Shown here piece by piece: positions 25,878 through 35,508 of a DNA stretch of 64,000 bases. A program made the position numbers and the translations under genes. The stretch lies in assembly GCF_023100685.1 (NCBI RefSeq), contig NZ_CP090064.1, forward strand, positions 2,480,001 to 2,544,000, written 5' to 3'. The notes below the pieces were generated by a model that did not search any database, was not told the DNA's origin, and saw only the letters and a program-made list of their open reading frames with translations. The stretch's first letter is position 1, and each line of letters begins with the position of its first letter. The stretch comes from Proteus vulgaris. GTDB lineage: Bacteria > Pseudomonadota > Gammaproteobacteria > Enterobacterales > Enterobacteriaceae.

Positions 25878-26640
25878 CTAATTTTTTCCTAAACCAATTA
25901 TTTAAAACATCATTATCTGGTATTTCTCGCTTTGCTAATTGCACATCTGTTTCTTGCCATAAAAAAAAGATTAGATGTTGCATTGTTTCCGTTGGTACCC
26001 AAGTAAAATGCTCATCTTTATCTGATTTAAATTCTACTAATTCGTGGATAACTTTTTGTTCTTCAACAGATAAGATTTTTATCAATTTATTTAGCTCCAT
26101 AGGTGGGATATCACCTGTTTTTACTGTCCAATAAGCCGACAGCAAAGAGCGTAATAGATAGAACCATTTTTTTAATTTTATAGGTTTTGCATCAGCTTCA
26201 TTTCTTGTTTTATCTTCTGGAAAATAGCCACTCACAACTTTAGCTATCCCTCTATAATGATGAACAATTACTTTTGGCTGGTAATAGAGCTTTGCCAGTT
26301 CAAACAACTCTTTTTGAACATTAGGATATTGTTGATAAATTATTGGTGATTGAAGCCATTCTAATAATATACAGTTCGATTTCCGTAATAGGTGTAGTCC
26401 TTTGGTAATATCCCAAGCACCGACATCAAACCAGCTATTTTCTATCCATTCGAAAGTCTCTTTAGGTTTATCGATAGAAAGATAAGCATTACGCGGGCGT
26501 ATAAAAATACCTCGTACATCGTAATCACTATTTGTTGAGGAAAATCCCCAAGCTCGACTTCCACTTTCTGCAACATAAAGTAATTTAACTTGATGCTCTT
26601 GTTCTATTTGCGGTAATTTTTTTAATATCTCATTATGCAT
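25861..26640 (-). CDS. Pol-beta-type nucleotidyltransferase (RlaP-like), first gene
   Basis: A 259-residue protein with AESGSRAWGFSSTNSDYDVR near residue 25, the complete GS...DxD nucleotidyltransferase active site, followed by GIFIRPRNAYL, a typical RlaP stretch. The rest is helical (WDITKGLHLLRKSN; KKWFYLLRSLLSAYW). It is a distant paralogue of the next gene, with which it overlaps by 17 bases, so the two are expected to be made together and may form a heteromer. It is transcribed away from the Imm35-like gene. Confidence 0.82.
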   Translation of the reverse strand: MHNEILKKLPQIEQEHQVKLLYVAESGSRAWGFSSTNSDYDVRGIFIRPRNAYLSIDKPKETFEWIENSWFDVGAWDITKGLHLLRKSNCILLEWLQSPIIYQQYPNVQKELFELAKLYYQPKVIVHHYRGIAKVVSGYFPEDKTRNEADAKPIKLKKWFYLLRSLLSAYWTVKTGDIPPMELNKLIKILSVEEQKVIHELVEFKSDKDEHFTWVPTETMQHLIFFLWQETDVQLAKREIPDNDVLNNWFRKKLDETDN

Positions 26641-26787
26641 GATGTCCTTATCTCCTTATTTTTGACTTTTTTCACTAATTTACATCTCAACACTAATATT
26701 CTATGGTTATAACACAGACATAAGCCAATACAAACTTAGTCAAATTCTCATTTTACCCATGTGTAATTAGGTGGTTTATAAATTAAA

Positions 26788-27381
26788 ATGATAACCTCAC
26801 AACAAGCACAAGATATCGTTCTTAATCACTGTCATTCATCACCTTGTGGTGAACAATTTGCTATTTATTTTTGTGAGTTATCGCCTAAACAAGATTTTTG
26901 GATAATCCGTTGTAACTCTGAACGTTATGTAATTTATAATCAATTAGAATATTGTTATGTTGGTGTGAATGCCTATTTAGTGGATACCTCTACGGGTAAA
27001 ATTGATATCGTTGGTAGTGGAGAAAGTGTTGAGGATTTTCTGCAAGATATTTACGATGCCCAAACTGCATGTGGTCAATTTTATCTTCTTCGCCCTACTT
27101 TTTCCAAAGAAAATAAAATCTCATTACTTCATTTAAAACAATGGATAGGATGCGGATATATTTATGCTATAAATTTACTTACTATTAATAAAAATTGGTT
27201 TACTGGTAAACGCCGTTATTTACAACATATGCAAACATTATTAGATAAAAGGGATATTAAAACTGAGATTATTTTAGCGGATAATATCGATGGAATAGTT
27301 GTTATTAATAACAATACATGGTTTGAAGAAGATATTAGAAAAGAATTAAGGAAGCTTGTTGGGGGTGGGAGTTCATACTAA
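26788..27381 (+). CDS. Imm35/YrhB-like protein with unknown C-terminal extension
   Basis: A 197-residue protein. Residues about 1-95 resemble the YrhB/Immunity protein 35 fold: WIIRCNSERYV, then GVNAYLVDTSTGKIDIVGSG followed by SVEDFLQDIYDAQ, the usual order of strand, product-like Asp-rich turn and final helix. The C-terminal 100 residues are unfamiliar. Members of this family act as antidotes to polymorphic toxins or, in YrhB, as a small chaperone. No toxin gene is next to it, so it may be an orphan immunity gene. Confidence 0.6.
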   Translation: MITSQQAQDIVLNHCHSSPCGEQFAIYFCELSPKQDFWIIRCNSERYVIYNQLEYCYVGVNAYLVDTSTGKIDIVGSGESVEDFLQDIYDAQTACGQFYLLRPTFSKENKISLLHLKQWIGCGYIYAINLLTINKNWFTGKRRYLQHMQTLLDKRDIKTEIILADNIDGIVVINNNTWFEEDIRKELRKLVGGGSSY

Positions 27382-27602
27382 TGAATTTAATCACTATTCT
27401 TCCTGTTATATTAAACTTATTGGAGTGCAGTAATTGCCATTTACCCGATATAGCAAGATTTTGTTGAGTCAGTGCAAACATTAATAAAAAAATCATTGAG
27501 CAACCTTTAAATCAGATGCAAATTACTATAGATAAAAATAACCAAAGTGGTTACACTTGGATTCAAAATATCCTTTTATGGTTTTATCTATTGGAGTTCT
27601 CT

Positions 27603-28226
27603 ATGAATACTAACGATGTAAGAAGCATTGCTGAAATTAGAAGAGACAATCTGATCTATATTATTGAACGCTACTACAACGGCAAACAAAAACTACTTGC
27701 TGATGCGTTAGGTGTAGCACCAAGTATGATCTCTCGTTACCTATCACCAAAAGGTTTAAAAAGCCACCGCGAACTCACCGATCCAATGTCACGCAAAGTT
27801 GAATATGTAACTAGAATTAGCAAATATTGGATGGATGTAGACCATTTAAAAGAAGGTCATGCGGGATCAGAAAAAGAAGAATATATTCCAACAGAAATTG
27901 GCAAGATACTCTCAGATAACATCACAACATTCATGTTAAACGATGGTATCAAGTCAAGAGTTAAACTCTCTGTTGACTCTGGTCTTGCGCAATCAACGGT
28001 TAACCGCATTATTAATTGTGAAGCCAGTGCGACCGCTGAAAGTATTGATGCTATAGCTAAAGCAATGGATCGCCAAGCTTATGAATTATTAATTCCTAAA
28101 AATGATAAAGGCGCTATTAATTACGATAGAAAAGCCTATTCTAAATTACCTTTAAGTGAGCAAATATCAATTCAAAACTTTATTGAATTTATTATTCATA
28201 AAAATAATCCTATCACTAATGAATAG
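27603..28226 (+). CDS. Regulator with two helix-turn-helix regions
   Basis: Start chosen at the ATG at 27603, preceded by TTGGAG, giving 207 residues; the frame is open 29 codons further but without a ribosome binding site. The first HTH is at about residues 25-45 (QKLLADALGVAPSMISRYLS) and the second at about residues 125-145 (SVDSGLAQSTVNRIINCEAS), both of the Cro/CI type. The arrangement recalls phage-derived regulators, but no prophage genes adjoin it. Targets unknown. Confidence 0.8.
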   Translation: MNTNDVRSIAEIRRDNLIYIIERYYNGKQKLLADALGVAPSMISRYLSPKGLKSHRELTDPMSRKVEYVTRISKYWMDVDHLKEGHAGSEKEEYIPTEIGKILSDNITTFMLNDGIKSRVKLSVDSGLAQSTVNRIINCEASATAESIDAIAKAMDRQAYELLIPKNDKGAINYDRKAYSKLPLSEQISIQNFIEFIIHKNNPITNE

Positions 28227-28239
28227 AAATATACAAAAA

Positions 28240-28264
28240 AGCCACCAGTAACTTACTGATGGCT
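28240..28264 (-). terminator. Terminator of guaBA
   Basis: Stem AGCCACCAGTAA with TTACTGATGGCT (one wobble). On the minus strand it is followed by T6, ending the guaBA transcript; it also lies just past the plus-strand HTH gene. Confidence 0.8.
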
Positions 28265-28308
28265 CTTGGTTTTTTAACCTTTATCAACTATTGCTGATAA
28301 ATGGTATT

Positions 28309-29886
28309 TTATTCCCACTCGATTGTTGCTGGTGGCTTACCGCTAATATCATAAACAACACGGGAAATTCCGCCTACTTCATTGATAATGCGGTTAGAAA
28401 CACGACCTAAGAAGTCATACGGCAAATGTGCCCAATGCGCAGTCATAAAGTCCACAGTTTCAACTGCACGTAATGAAACAACCCAGTCATATTTACGACC
28501 ATCACCCATAACACCGACTGAACGCACAGGTAAGAATACGGTAAATGCTTGGCTTACTTTGTTATATAAGTCAGCTTTATGTAGTTCTTCAATAAAGATA
28601 GCATCAGCACGGCGTAATAAATCACAGTACTCTTTTTTGATCTCACCTAAAACACGAACCCCTAAACCAGGGCCTGGGAATGGATGACGATAAAGCATAT
28701 CGTAAGGTAAACCTAACTCTAGGCCAATTTTACGTACTTCATCTTTAAACAGCTCTTTTAATGGTTCAACTAAACCCAGTTTCATGTCATCAGGTAAACC
28801 GCCCACATTATGGTGTGATTTAATCACATGGGCTTTACCTGTTGCTGATGCGGCTGATTCAATTACATCTGGGTAAATAGTTCCTTGTGCTAACCATTTA
28901 ACTTGTGGCTGTTTAAGTGCTTCTTCATCGAAAATTTCAATAAAAGAATGACCAATGATTTTACGTTTTTTCTCTGGATCGTTTTCGCCTTTCAGTGCAG
29001 TTAAGAAACGTTCTTCCGCTTCAACATGGATAATATTTAGGTCAAATTTACCTTTAAACATTTCCATGACTTGCTCTGCTTCATTTAGACGCAATAAGCC
29101 GTTATCAACAAATACGCAGGTTAAACGCTTACCAATTGCACGGTTTAACAATAATGCAGTTACTGATGAGTCAACACCGCCTGATAACGCTAAAATAACG
29201 TGATCATCACCAATTTGCTCTTTTAAACGAGCAACTGTGTCTTCAATAATTGCGGCAGAAGTCCACAACGCATCACAACCACAGATATCTAAAACAAAAC
29301 GTTTTAAAATCGCTAAACCTTGGTGAGTATGTGTTACTTCTGGATGGAATTGAACGCCATAGAAGCGTTTTTCTTCATTGGCCATAATAGCAAACGGGCA
29401 GGTTTCAGTGCTTGCTACTGTGATAAAATCTGAAGGGATAGCGGTTACTTTGTCGCCATGGCTCATCCATACATCTAATAATGGTTTGCCATCTTCACTT
29501 ACTGAATCTTGAATATCGCGGAATAACGCACAAGTCTCACGAATTTCAACTTGTGAATAACCAAATTCACGCTCACCAGAAACTTCGACATCGCCACCTA
29601 ATTGCATCGACATCGTTTGCATGCCATAGCAAATACCTAATACAGGAACGCCGGCATTAAATACGTATTCTGGTGCTCGAGGGCTGTTATCTTCTGTCGT
29701 ACTTTCAGGACCACCAGACAAAATAATACCATTAGGATTAAATTCACGAATTTGCTCTTCGGTTACATCCCATGCCCAGAGTTCACAATAAACACCGATT
29801 TCACGAATACGACGAGCTATAAGCTGCGTATACTGTGAACCGAAATCAAGGATAAGAATGCGATGATTATGGATATTTGCTGTCAT
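28309..29886 (-). CDS. guaA: GMP synthase (glutamine-hydrolysing)
   Basis: Converts XMP to GMP using ATP and glutamine. At 525 residues it has the length of the E. coli enzyme. N-terminal class I amidotransferase with the nucleophile in [11 protein letters not shown], and the His and Glu in [11 protein letters not shown]. The ATP-pyrophosphatase P-loop is [11 protein letters not shown], and the C-terminal dimerisation domain ends PPATIEWE, as in the family. It follows guaB by 83 bases on the same strand, forming the classical guaBA operon. Confidence 0.99.
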   Translation of the reverse strand: MTANIHNHRILILDFGSQYTQLIARRIREIGVYCELWAWDVTEEQIREFNPNGIILSGGPESTTEDNSPRAPEYVFNAGVPVLGICYGMQTMSMQLGGDVEVSGEREFGYSQVEIRETCALFRDIQDSVSEDGKPLLDVWMSHGDKVTAIPSDFITVASTETCPFAIMANEEKRFYGVQFHPEVTHTHQGLAILKRFVLDICGCDALWTSAAIIEDTVARLKEQIGDDHVILALSGGVDSSVTALLLNRAIGKRLTCVFVDNGLLRLNEAEQVMEMFKGKFDLNIIHVEAEERFLTALKGENDPEKKRKIIGHSFIEIFDEEALKQPQVKWLAQGTIYPDVIESAASATGKAHVIKSHHNVGGLPDDMKLGLVEPLKELFKDEVRKIGLELGLPYDMLYRHPFPGPGLGVRVLGEIKKEYCDLLRRADAIFIEELHKADLYNKVSQAFTVFLPVRSVGVMGDGRKYDWVVSLRAVETVDFMTAHWAHLPYDFLGRVSNRIINEVGGISRVVYDISGKPPATIEWE

Positions 29887-29969
29887 TTGTGGTGAATTCC
29901 AAAACAGATAAAGTCATAAAGTTGAAAGGCTTGCTCTGTATTATTACCACAAGCCTTTCTCGGAATAAA

Positions 29970-31436
29970 TTACATACCTAAGCGATAATTAGGTGATTCT
30001 TTTGTGATAGTAACATCATGAACATGGCTTTCCTGAATACCCGCACCACTGATGCGAACAAATTCAGCTTTAGTATTTAATTCTTTAATAGTTGCGCAAC
30101 CTGTTAAGCCCATGCATGAACGTAAACCACCCATTTGTTGGTGAACGATGGTTTTCAATAAGCCTTTATAAGCAACACGGCCTTCAATACCTTCTGGTAC
30201 TAATTTGTCTGCGGCATTATCAGTTTGGAAATAACGGTCTGATGAACCTTTAGACATTGCACCTAATGAACCCATACCACGGTATGATTTATAAGAGCGA
30301 CCTTGGAACAGTTCAATTTCACCTGGGGATTCTTCAGTACCTGCAAACATTGAACCAACCATAACGCAAGCCGCGCCCGCTGCTAATGCTTTCGCAATAT
30401 CACCAGAGAAGCGAATACCACCATCAGCAATAACAGGAATATTGCGATCTTTTAGTGCTTCTACCGCATCTGCAATAGCGGTAATTTGCGGTACACCAAC
30501 GCCTGTTACGATACGTGTTGTACAAATTGAGCCTGGGCCGATACCTACTTTAACCGCGCTTACACCAGCATCCGCTAATGCTAAAGCACCTTCTGCGGTT
30601 GCAACATTACCACCAATAATAGGTAAGTTAGGATATAAAGCACGAGTATCACGAATGCGTTGTAGTACGCCTTCAGAATGACCGTGAGAAGAGTCAATAA
30701 GTAAAACATCAACGCCAGCAGCAACTAATGCAGCCACGCGCTCTTCATTACCTGCACCCGCACCAACAGCTGCACCAACACGTAAACGACCATGTTCGTC
30801 TTTACAAGCATTAGGTTTGCGTTCTGCTTTTTTGAAGTCTTTTACTGTGATCATACCTTTCAGGTGGAAGTGGTTATCAACCACTAACGCTTTTTCTACA
30901 CGTTTTTCATGCATTTTTTGCATAACGATATCGCGTGCTTCACCTTCTTGTACTGTCACTAAGCGTTCTTTAGGTGTCATTACCGCAGTAACAGGTTGGT
31001 CTAAATCAGTCACAAAACGAACATCACGGCCGGTAATAATACCAACTAATTCGTTATCATTAGTCACAACAGGATAACCCGCAAAGCCATTGCGTTCAGT
31101 CATTGCTTGAACTTCACGTAAAGAAGTTTCTGGTGTTACGGTGATAGGATCAGTGACAACACCACTTTCATGTTTTTTCACGCGGCGAACTTCTTCAGCT
31201 TGGCGTTCAATAGACATGTTTTTGTGGATAAAACCAATTCCACCTTCTTGAGCTAATGCGATAGCTAAAGGCGCTTCAGTCACAGTATCCATTGCAGCAG
31301 AAAGCATAGGAACATTTAGGCGGATTGTTTCAGTCAGTTGAGTAGACAAGTCGGCAGTATTAGGAAGAACAGTGGAGTGTGCAGGAACTAACAAAACATC
31401 ATCAAATGTAAGTGCTTCTTTTTTAATTCGTAACAT
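29970..31436 (-). CDS. guaB: Inosine-5'-monophosphate dehydrogenase
   Basis: NAD-dependent oxidation of IMP to XMP, the rate-limiting step of GMP synthesis. At 488 residues it has the E. coli length. The TIM barrel is interrupted by two CBS domains (residues about 93-205), and the catalytic Cys lies in [11 protein letters not shown]. The mobile flap and the C-terminus are intact. First gene of guaBA, with a PurR-like box 62-77 bases upstream of its start. Confidence 0.99.
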   Translation of the reverse strand: MLRIKKEALTFDDVLLVPAHSTVLPNTADLSTQLTETIRLNVPMLSAAMDTVTEAPLAIALAQEGGIGFIHKNMSIERQAEEVRRVKKHESGVVTDPITVTPETSLREVQAMTERNGFAGYPVVTNDNELVGIITGRDVRFVTDLDQPVTAVMTPKERLVTVQEGEARDIVMQKMHEKRVEKALVVDNHFHLKGMITVKDFKKAERKPNACKDEHGRLRVGAAVGAGAGNEERVAALVAAGVDVLLIDSSHGHSEGVLQRIRDTRALYPNLPIIGGNVATAEGALALADAGVSAVKVGIGPGSICTTRIVTGVGVPQITAIADAVEALKDRNIPVIADGGIRFSGDIAKALAAGAACVMVGSMFAGTEESPGEIELFQGRSYKSYRGMGSLGAMSKGSSDRYFQTDNAADKLVPEGIEGRVAYKGLLKTIVHQQMGGLRSCMGLTGCATIKELNTKAEFVRISGAGIQESHVHDVTITKESPNYRLGM

Positions 31437-31497
31437 AGCAATATCTCACCAAGGCGGCTTTTAGGAAATAGAAAATATTGCCGCGGAATTATACACA

Positions 31498-31513
31498 CCG
31501 TAATCGGTTGCTT
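31498..31513. promoter_or_regulatory. PurR box upstream of guaB
   Basis: On the minus strand AAGCAACCGATTACGG matches the PurR consensus ANGCAANCGNTTNCNT at all fixed positions but the last. It sits between guaB and the divergent xseA, so purine-dependent repression of guaBA is likely, as in E. coli. Confidence 0.75.
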
Positions 31514-31605
31514 CTAGCTTTTTTTCAAAATTTTTATTGATCCTGCCGCGAACTTAGGTAGTATCAATCAATTAAGTCTTTGTTTTAAAATTTGATCTGG
31601 CTCAC

Positions 31606-32988
31606 ATGACACTACCAATAAACAATAATATTTTTACTGTTAGCCGTCTAAATAAGACCGTTCGCCAATTATTAGAAATGGAAATGGGTCGCATTTGGAT
31701 CAGCGCTGAAATTTCCAATTTTACTCAACCCTCTTCTGGTCACTGGTATTTTACGTTAAAAGATACTAACGCCCAAATTAGAGCTGCGATGTTTCGTGGA
31801 CAAAATAGCAAAGTCACTTTCCGTCCTCAACACGGTCAGCAAGTCTTAGTGCGAGCAACAATCACATTGTATGAGCCACGAGGTGATTACCAATTGATTG
31901 TTGAGAGTATGCAACCTGCTGGTGACGGGCTTTTACAACAACAGTTTGAGCTATTAAAACAAAAACTTAGTGCAGAAGGTTTATTTGATGCTATTCATAA
32001 AAATCCCCTGCCATCACCTGCAAAACAAATTGGTGTTATCACTTCCTCAACAGGCGCTGCGCTGCACGACATTTTAAATATTCTTCGTCGTCGTGATCCC
32101 TCTTTACCCGTACTTATCTATCCAACTGCCGTTCAAGGCGCTGAAGCACCTATGCAAATTGTTCGTGCTATTGAACTTGCTAACCGCCGTAAAGAGTGTG
32201 ACGTCTTAATTGTTGGCCGTGGCGGTGGTTCATTAGAAGATCTCTGGGCATTTAATGATGAACGCGTTGCCCGTGCTATTTTTGCCAGTGAAATTCCTAT
32301 TGTAAGTGCGGTTGGTCATGAAACTGATGTAACCATAGCTGATTTTATTGCTGACCTTAGGGCGCCAACACCTTCTGCAGCGGCAGAACTAATCAGCCGT
32401 AACAAGCTTGAGCTATTGCGCCAATTGCAATCACAACAACAACGCCTTGAAATGGCAATGGATTACTACTTAGCGAAAAAATTACGCGCAATAACACAAC
32501 TTCATCACCGTTTACAGCAACAGCATCCTCATTTACGCCTTGCTCGTCAGCAAAATGTATTGGCTTCAACACAACAGCGTTTAGTTTCTAGTTTTCAGCG
32601 ATTATTACAAGCCAAACAACATCAACAAACACAACTACAAAAACGCCTTAATTACCAAGAACCTAGTTCCCAAATTCAAACATTACTTCGTCAACAACAG
32701 CTGCTGATTTACCGTATGCGAGAAAGTATTGCACAACAGCTATCTCGTCAACGTGAACAGTTCGCTATTAGTTGTTCTCGTTTAGAAAGTGTGAGCCCTC
32801 TCGCAACACTTTCTCGTGGTTACAGTATTAGCGAAACAGAGTCTGGAGAAGTGCTGAAAAACACTAAACAAGTGAAAGTGGGCGATCCATTAAAAACACG
32901 TGTTGAAGATGGTTGGATCACCAGTGAAGTGGTGAAAACACAAAAGATAAGAGCAAAACGCAAAGCAACTGCTAAAAATAACGATTAG
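31606..32988 (+). CDS. xseA: Exodeoxyribonuclease VII large subunit
   Basis: Catalytic subunit of the single-strand-specific exonuclease VII. N-terminal OB-fold ([13 protein letters not shown], then [15 protein letters not shown]), the catalytic core with [26 protein letters not shown] and [13 protein letters not shown], then a long Gln-rich coiled coil and a C-terminal segment LSRGYSISE. The 460 residues are full length. It is divergent from guaB, as in E. coli, and followed by a strong terminator. Confidence 0.98.
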   Translation: MTLPINNNIFTVSRLNKTVRQLLEMEMGRIWISAEISNFTQPSSGHWYFTLKDTNAQIRAAMFRGQNSKVTFRPQHGQQVLVRATITLYEPRGDYQLIVESMQPAGDGLLQQQFELLKQKLSAEGLFDAIHKNPLPSPAKQIGVITSSTGAALHDILNILRRRDPSLPVLIYPTAVQGAEAPMQIVRAIELANRRKECDVLIVGRGGGSLEDLWAFNDERVARAIFASEIPIVSAVGHETDVTIADFIADLRAPTPSAAAELISRNKLELLRQLQSQQQRLEMAMDYYLAKKLRAITQLHHRLQQQHPHLRLARQQNVLASTQQRLVSSFQRLLQAKQHQQTQLQKRLNYQEPSSQIQTLLRQQQLLIYRMRESIAQQLSRQREQFAISCSRLESVSPLATLSRGYSISETESGEVLKNTKQVKVGDPLKTRVEDGWITSEVVKTQKIRAKRKATAKNND

Positions 32989-33027
32989 GTCAAATCAAGT
33001 AATTTAAGATTTATATAAATACAAAAG

Positions 33028-33063
33028 AAAACGGCATCCAAATAATATTGGTGCCGTTTTTTA
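33028..33063. terminator. Bidirectional terminator after xseA
   Basis: Stem AAACGGCATCCAA/TTGGTGCCGTTT (one bulge) followed by T6 on the plus strand and T4 on the minus strand. It ends xseA and the convergent TonB-dependent receptor gene. Confidence 0.85.
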
Positions 33064-33096
33064 TTATTTATATTTTAAGATAATCATTACATTATA

Positions 33097-35340
33097 TTAA
33101 AAACGCACCTCTCCTGCAAAAAGGTAGCTTCGTCCTCGAGCAGTTTGAGTATTACTTCCTGGATCTTGCATCATTGGCGCTGAATTACTTCTATCAAGCG
33201 CATTAGAATAGTTTTTATTCATTAAATTATGTACTGCGAATTTCAAAGAAATATTTTTATTAATTTTGTAATTACTATAAAGATCAATAACGGTTGGAAT
33301 ATTATCTTGTTGCACCATAGGGACTTTACCCGTATCAAAATCAACACCTTCAGGTGAAGATTTACGTGATTTACCTGTGATTTGGATCACTGTTCCTAGT
33401 TCTAATGACTGATCATCAAAGAAGCGGACACCTGTATCAATCGAGGCATAATATTTTGGTAATTCAGAAGCCGGCGTTTGCCCAAAATCAGTACTGGCGA
33501 TTGAGGTCGGCTGTGATGTGCGCTGATCGCTATAAGCAAGGGTTGCGTAAAACACGCCCGCATCATAATTGGCTTGAAGCTCATAACCGCGCAAAGTTAC
33601 AGGCTCAAGGCTATTGGTATACAGAAAAATATTGCCGTCATATTCTATGCCTGCATAATCTTCATCCGTTAAAGAACCGTCATTTTTACAACGTACGCCA
33701 CCGTTACATACAAAATAAGAATTACTAGAGATGTAATCTTTAATTTTTGTGTGATACCACAATCCTTTAAATCGTAAGCTGTCGCCTTCAATAATTAAAT
33801 CTGGGCGATAACTATTGAAACCAATTTGAACGGTATCTGCCTTTTCACTTTTCAAAAATGGATTCATTGAAGCGCCACCTTCATTGGCAAAGAAGATCTC
33901 TTGCGATGTTGGTGCTCTCATTGTTTGAGCATAGCTGACAAACGGCTGAAATTCAGGAATAATTTCAGCCGAAAGTAGCATTCCTGGATCCCAATTTCTA
34001 TCATGACGATTAACATTCATTTCACCTTCAGGGAAGCAGGCAGCGGTTGGATCACAAGCAGGTTTACGCCCTTTAATATGATAATCCACATAATTTAAAT
34101 TTAGGTCGAGAGTATAAATATCGTATTCAAATTTCATTTGTGAAAAGAAACTGGTTAAATCATTTTTTCCTTGAGGTGCAAAAGAGTTATATTCAACCAT
34201 GTTTTGTGATTGCCAAGGATCAGTAGAAGGCGCAATAACACTACGTTTATATTCTGTTGACATTAATTTAGAGCCAAGCGTTAATGCCATATCTAATTCA
34301 CCATAATTAAAGCGACTGGTATTTTTCGCCACTAATGAATCAGATATATTTTTGGCATTCGCTTCTCGTAAACTCACAAGAGAATCACCCTCAAATTTTT
34401 GTGATGCTTGGCTGTGACTAAGCAGAACTTCACTATCAAATAAATCATTTAATGGTGTATAGCGATATTTTGCATAATAATCTTTGGCATCAATTTTGCG
34501 ACGATTAAAATTGTTGTTATAAAAACGACCACTTAATTCTAATTCATGTGAATCATTGGGTTTAATATTTATTTTAGTCAATTCTGAGTGTGGTCTTTGA
34601 TTAAATTCTTTACTTGTCGCAAATTCTTCACTATTAAAACCTGCACCATTTTTATAAGAAGACTCTATTTTGTGTCCACTTAATGCAAGCATTGCACCAA
34701 CAGTACCATTATCATTAAATAATGAACGTTGCCCTGCAAAGGCGACCATGCCGTTATAACCTAAACCGTTTGTACCACCAGAGGCTTTACTTCTTACTCC
34801 CCATGAATTCCCTTCAAATAAAACATCCTCGACACCAATTGTTTTAAAATTAGCGCTACCGGCTAAAGCATTGATGCTATTTTCACCATCTTGTTGACCG
34901 CGAGAAATATCAATTTTAATAATAAAATTCGGATCAATCATCGTATTAAATTGATTATAAGGTTGTGCACCATGAGCATATTGACTAGGTGATGTGCTAT
35001 ACATCGTTTGTGTGACACCATCCACCATCATATTAACGCGACCAAAACCACTAAGCCCGCGAATATTGACACTAACACCAGGTTGGCTTACATCCATTTG
35101 AGTATACGTACCTGGCGTTGAGCGTAATGTTTGTTCAACTGATTCGAGATTATTAATTTCACCAATAGAGCTATAAGCACCGGGTTTTCCCAATGCTTTT
35201 TGTTCTGGTGTTTCTTTTTGTGCTGATGAGACTTTTAAACTACTAAATTGAACTGCTTTATCTGTTTCAGATGCGATGACAAGATGATTAACACCCGAAA
35301 ATAATATAAGAGTGCTAAGTATTTTCCTTGTAAATTTCAT
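33097..35340 (-). CDS. TonB-dependent outer-membrane receptor (heme/hemophore-receptor-like)
   Basis: A 747-residue outer-membrane receptor. Signal peptide ends near ASE at residue 25; a TonB-box-like FSSLKVSS follows, then the plug (VEQTLRSTPG, GVSVNIRGLSGFGRVNMMVDG) and a 22-strand barrel ending in F. It carries MRAPTSQEIFF and NPFLKSEKAD, which correspond to the FRAP and NPNL boxes of heme receptors, but there is no His between them where HasR-type receptors have their heme ligand. It also lacks a signalling extension. Substrate therefore uncertain (heme, hemoglobin or another iron source). It lies downstream of chaN, the TonB-family gene and the oligopeptidase on the same strand. Confidence 0.88.
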   Translation of the reverse strand: MKFTRKILSTLILFSGVNHLVIASETDKAVQFSSLKVSSAQKETPEQKALGKPGAYSSIGEINNLESVEQTLRSTPGTYTQMDVSQPGVSVNIRGLSGFGRVNMMVDGVTQTMYSTSPSQYAHGAQPYNQFNTMIDPNFIIKIDISRGQQDGENSINALAGSANFKTIGVEDVLFEGNSWGVRSKASGGTNGLGYNGMVAFAGQRSLFNDNGTVGAMLALSGHKIESSYKNGAGFNSEEFATSKEFNQRPHSELTKINIKPNDSHELELSGRFYNNNFNRRKIDAKDYYAKYRYTPLNDLFDSEVLLSHSQASQKFEGDSLVSLREANAKNISDSLVAKNTSRFNYGELDMALTLGSKLMSTEYKRSVIAPSTDPWQSQNMVEYNSFAPQGKNDLTSFFSQMKFEYDIYTLDLNLNYVDYHIKGRKPACDPTAACFPEGEMNVNRHDRNWDPGMLLSAEIIPEFQPFVSYAQTMRAPTSQEIFFANEGGASMNPFLKSEKADTVQIGFNSYRPDLIIEGDSLRFKGLWYHTKIKDYISSNSYFVCNGGVRCKNDGSLTDEDYAGIEYDGNIFLYTNSLEPVTLRGYELQANYDAGVFYATLAYSDQRTSQPTSIASTDFGQTPASELPKYYASIDTGVRFFDDQSLELGTVIQITGKSRKSSPEGVDFDTGKVPMVQQDNIPTVIDLYSNYKINKNISLKFAVHNLMNKNYSNALDRSNSAPMMQDPGSNTQTARGRSYLFAGEVRF

Positions 35341-35508
35341 AATAAACCTATTCTTTATTTTTATTTAAATAGGCTCACTTTGCTTTATATAAAAAACAAA
35401 AAATAAGAAATAATATTATTATTGTTATATAAACTTAAATAATAGCACTGCCTCTCTTAAAGAGAGACAGGCTGATTTTATTAAATTTATTTGTTATTAC
35501 ATACTAAT

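Noticed and set aside
35449..35475. Hairpin between ptrB and the receptor gene as a terminator
   Set aside because: The GCCTCTCTT/AAGAGAGAC stem is imperfect and no T run follows on the minus strand.
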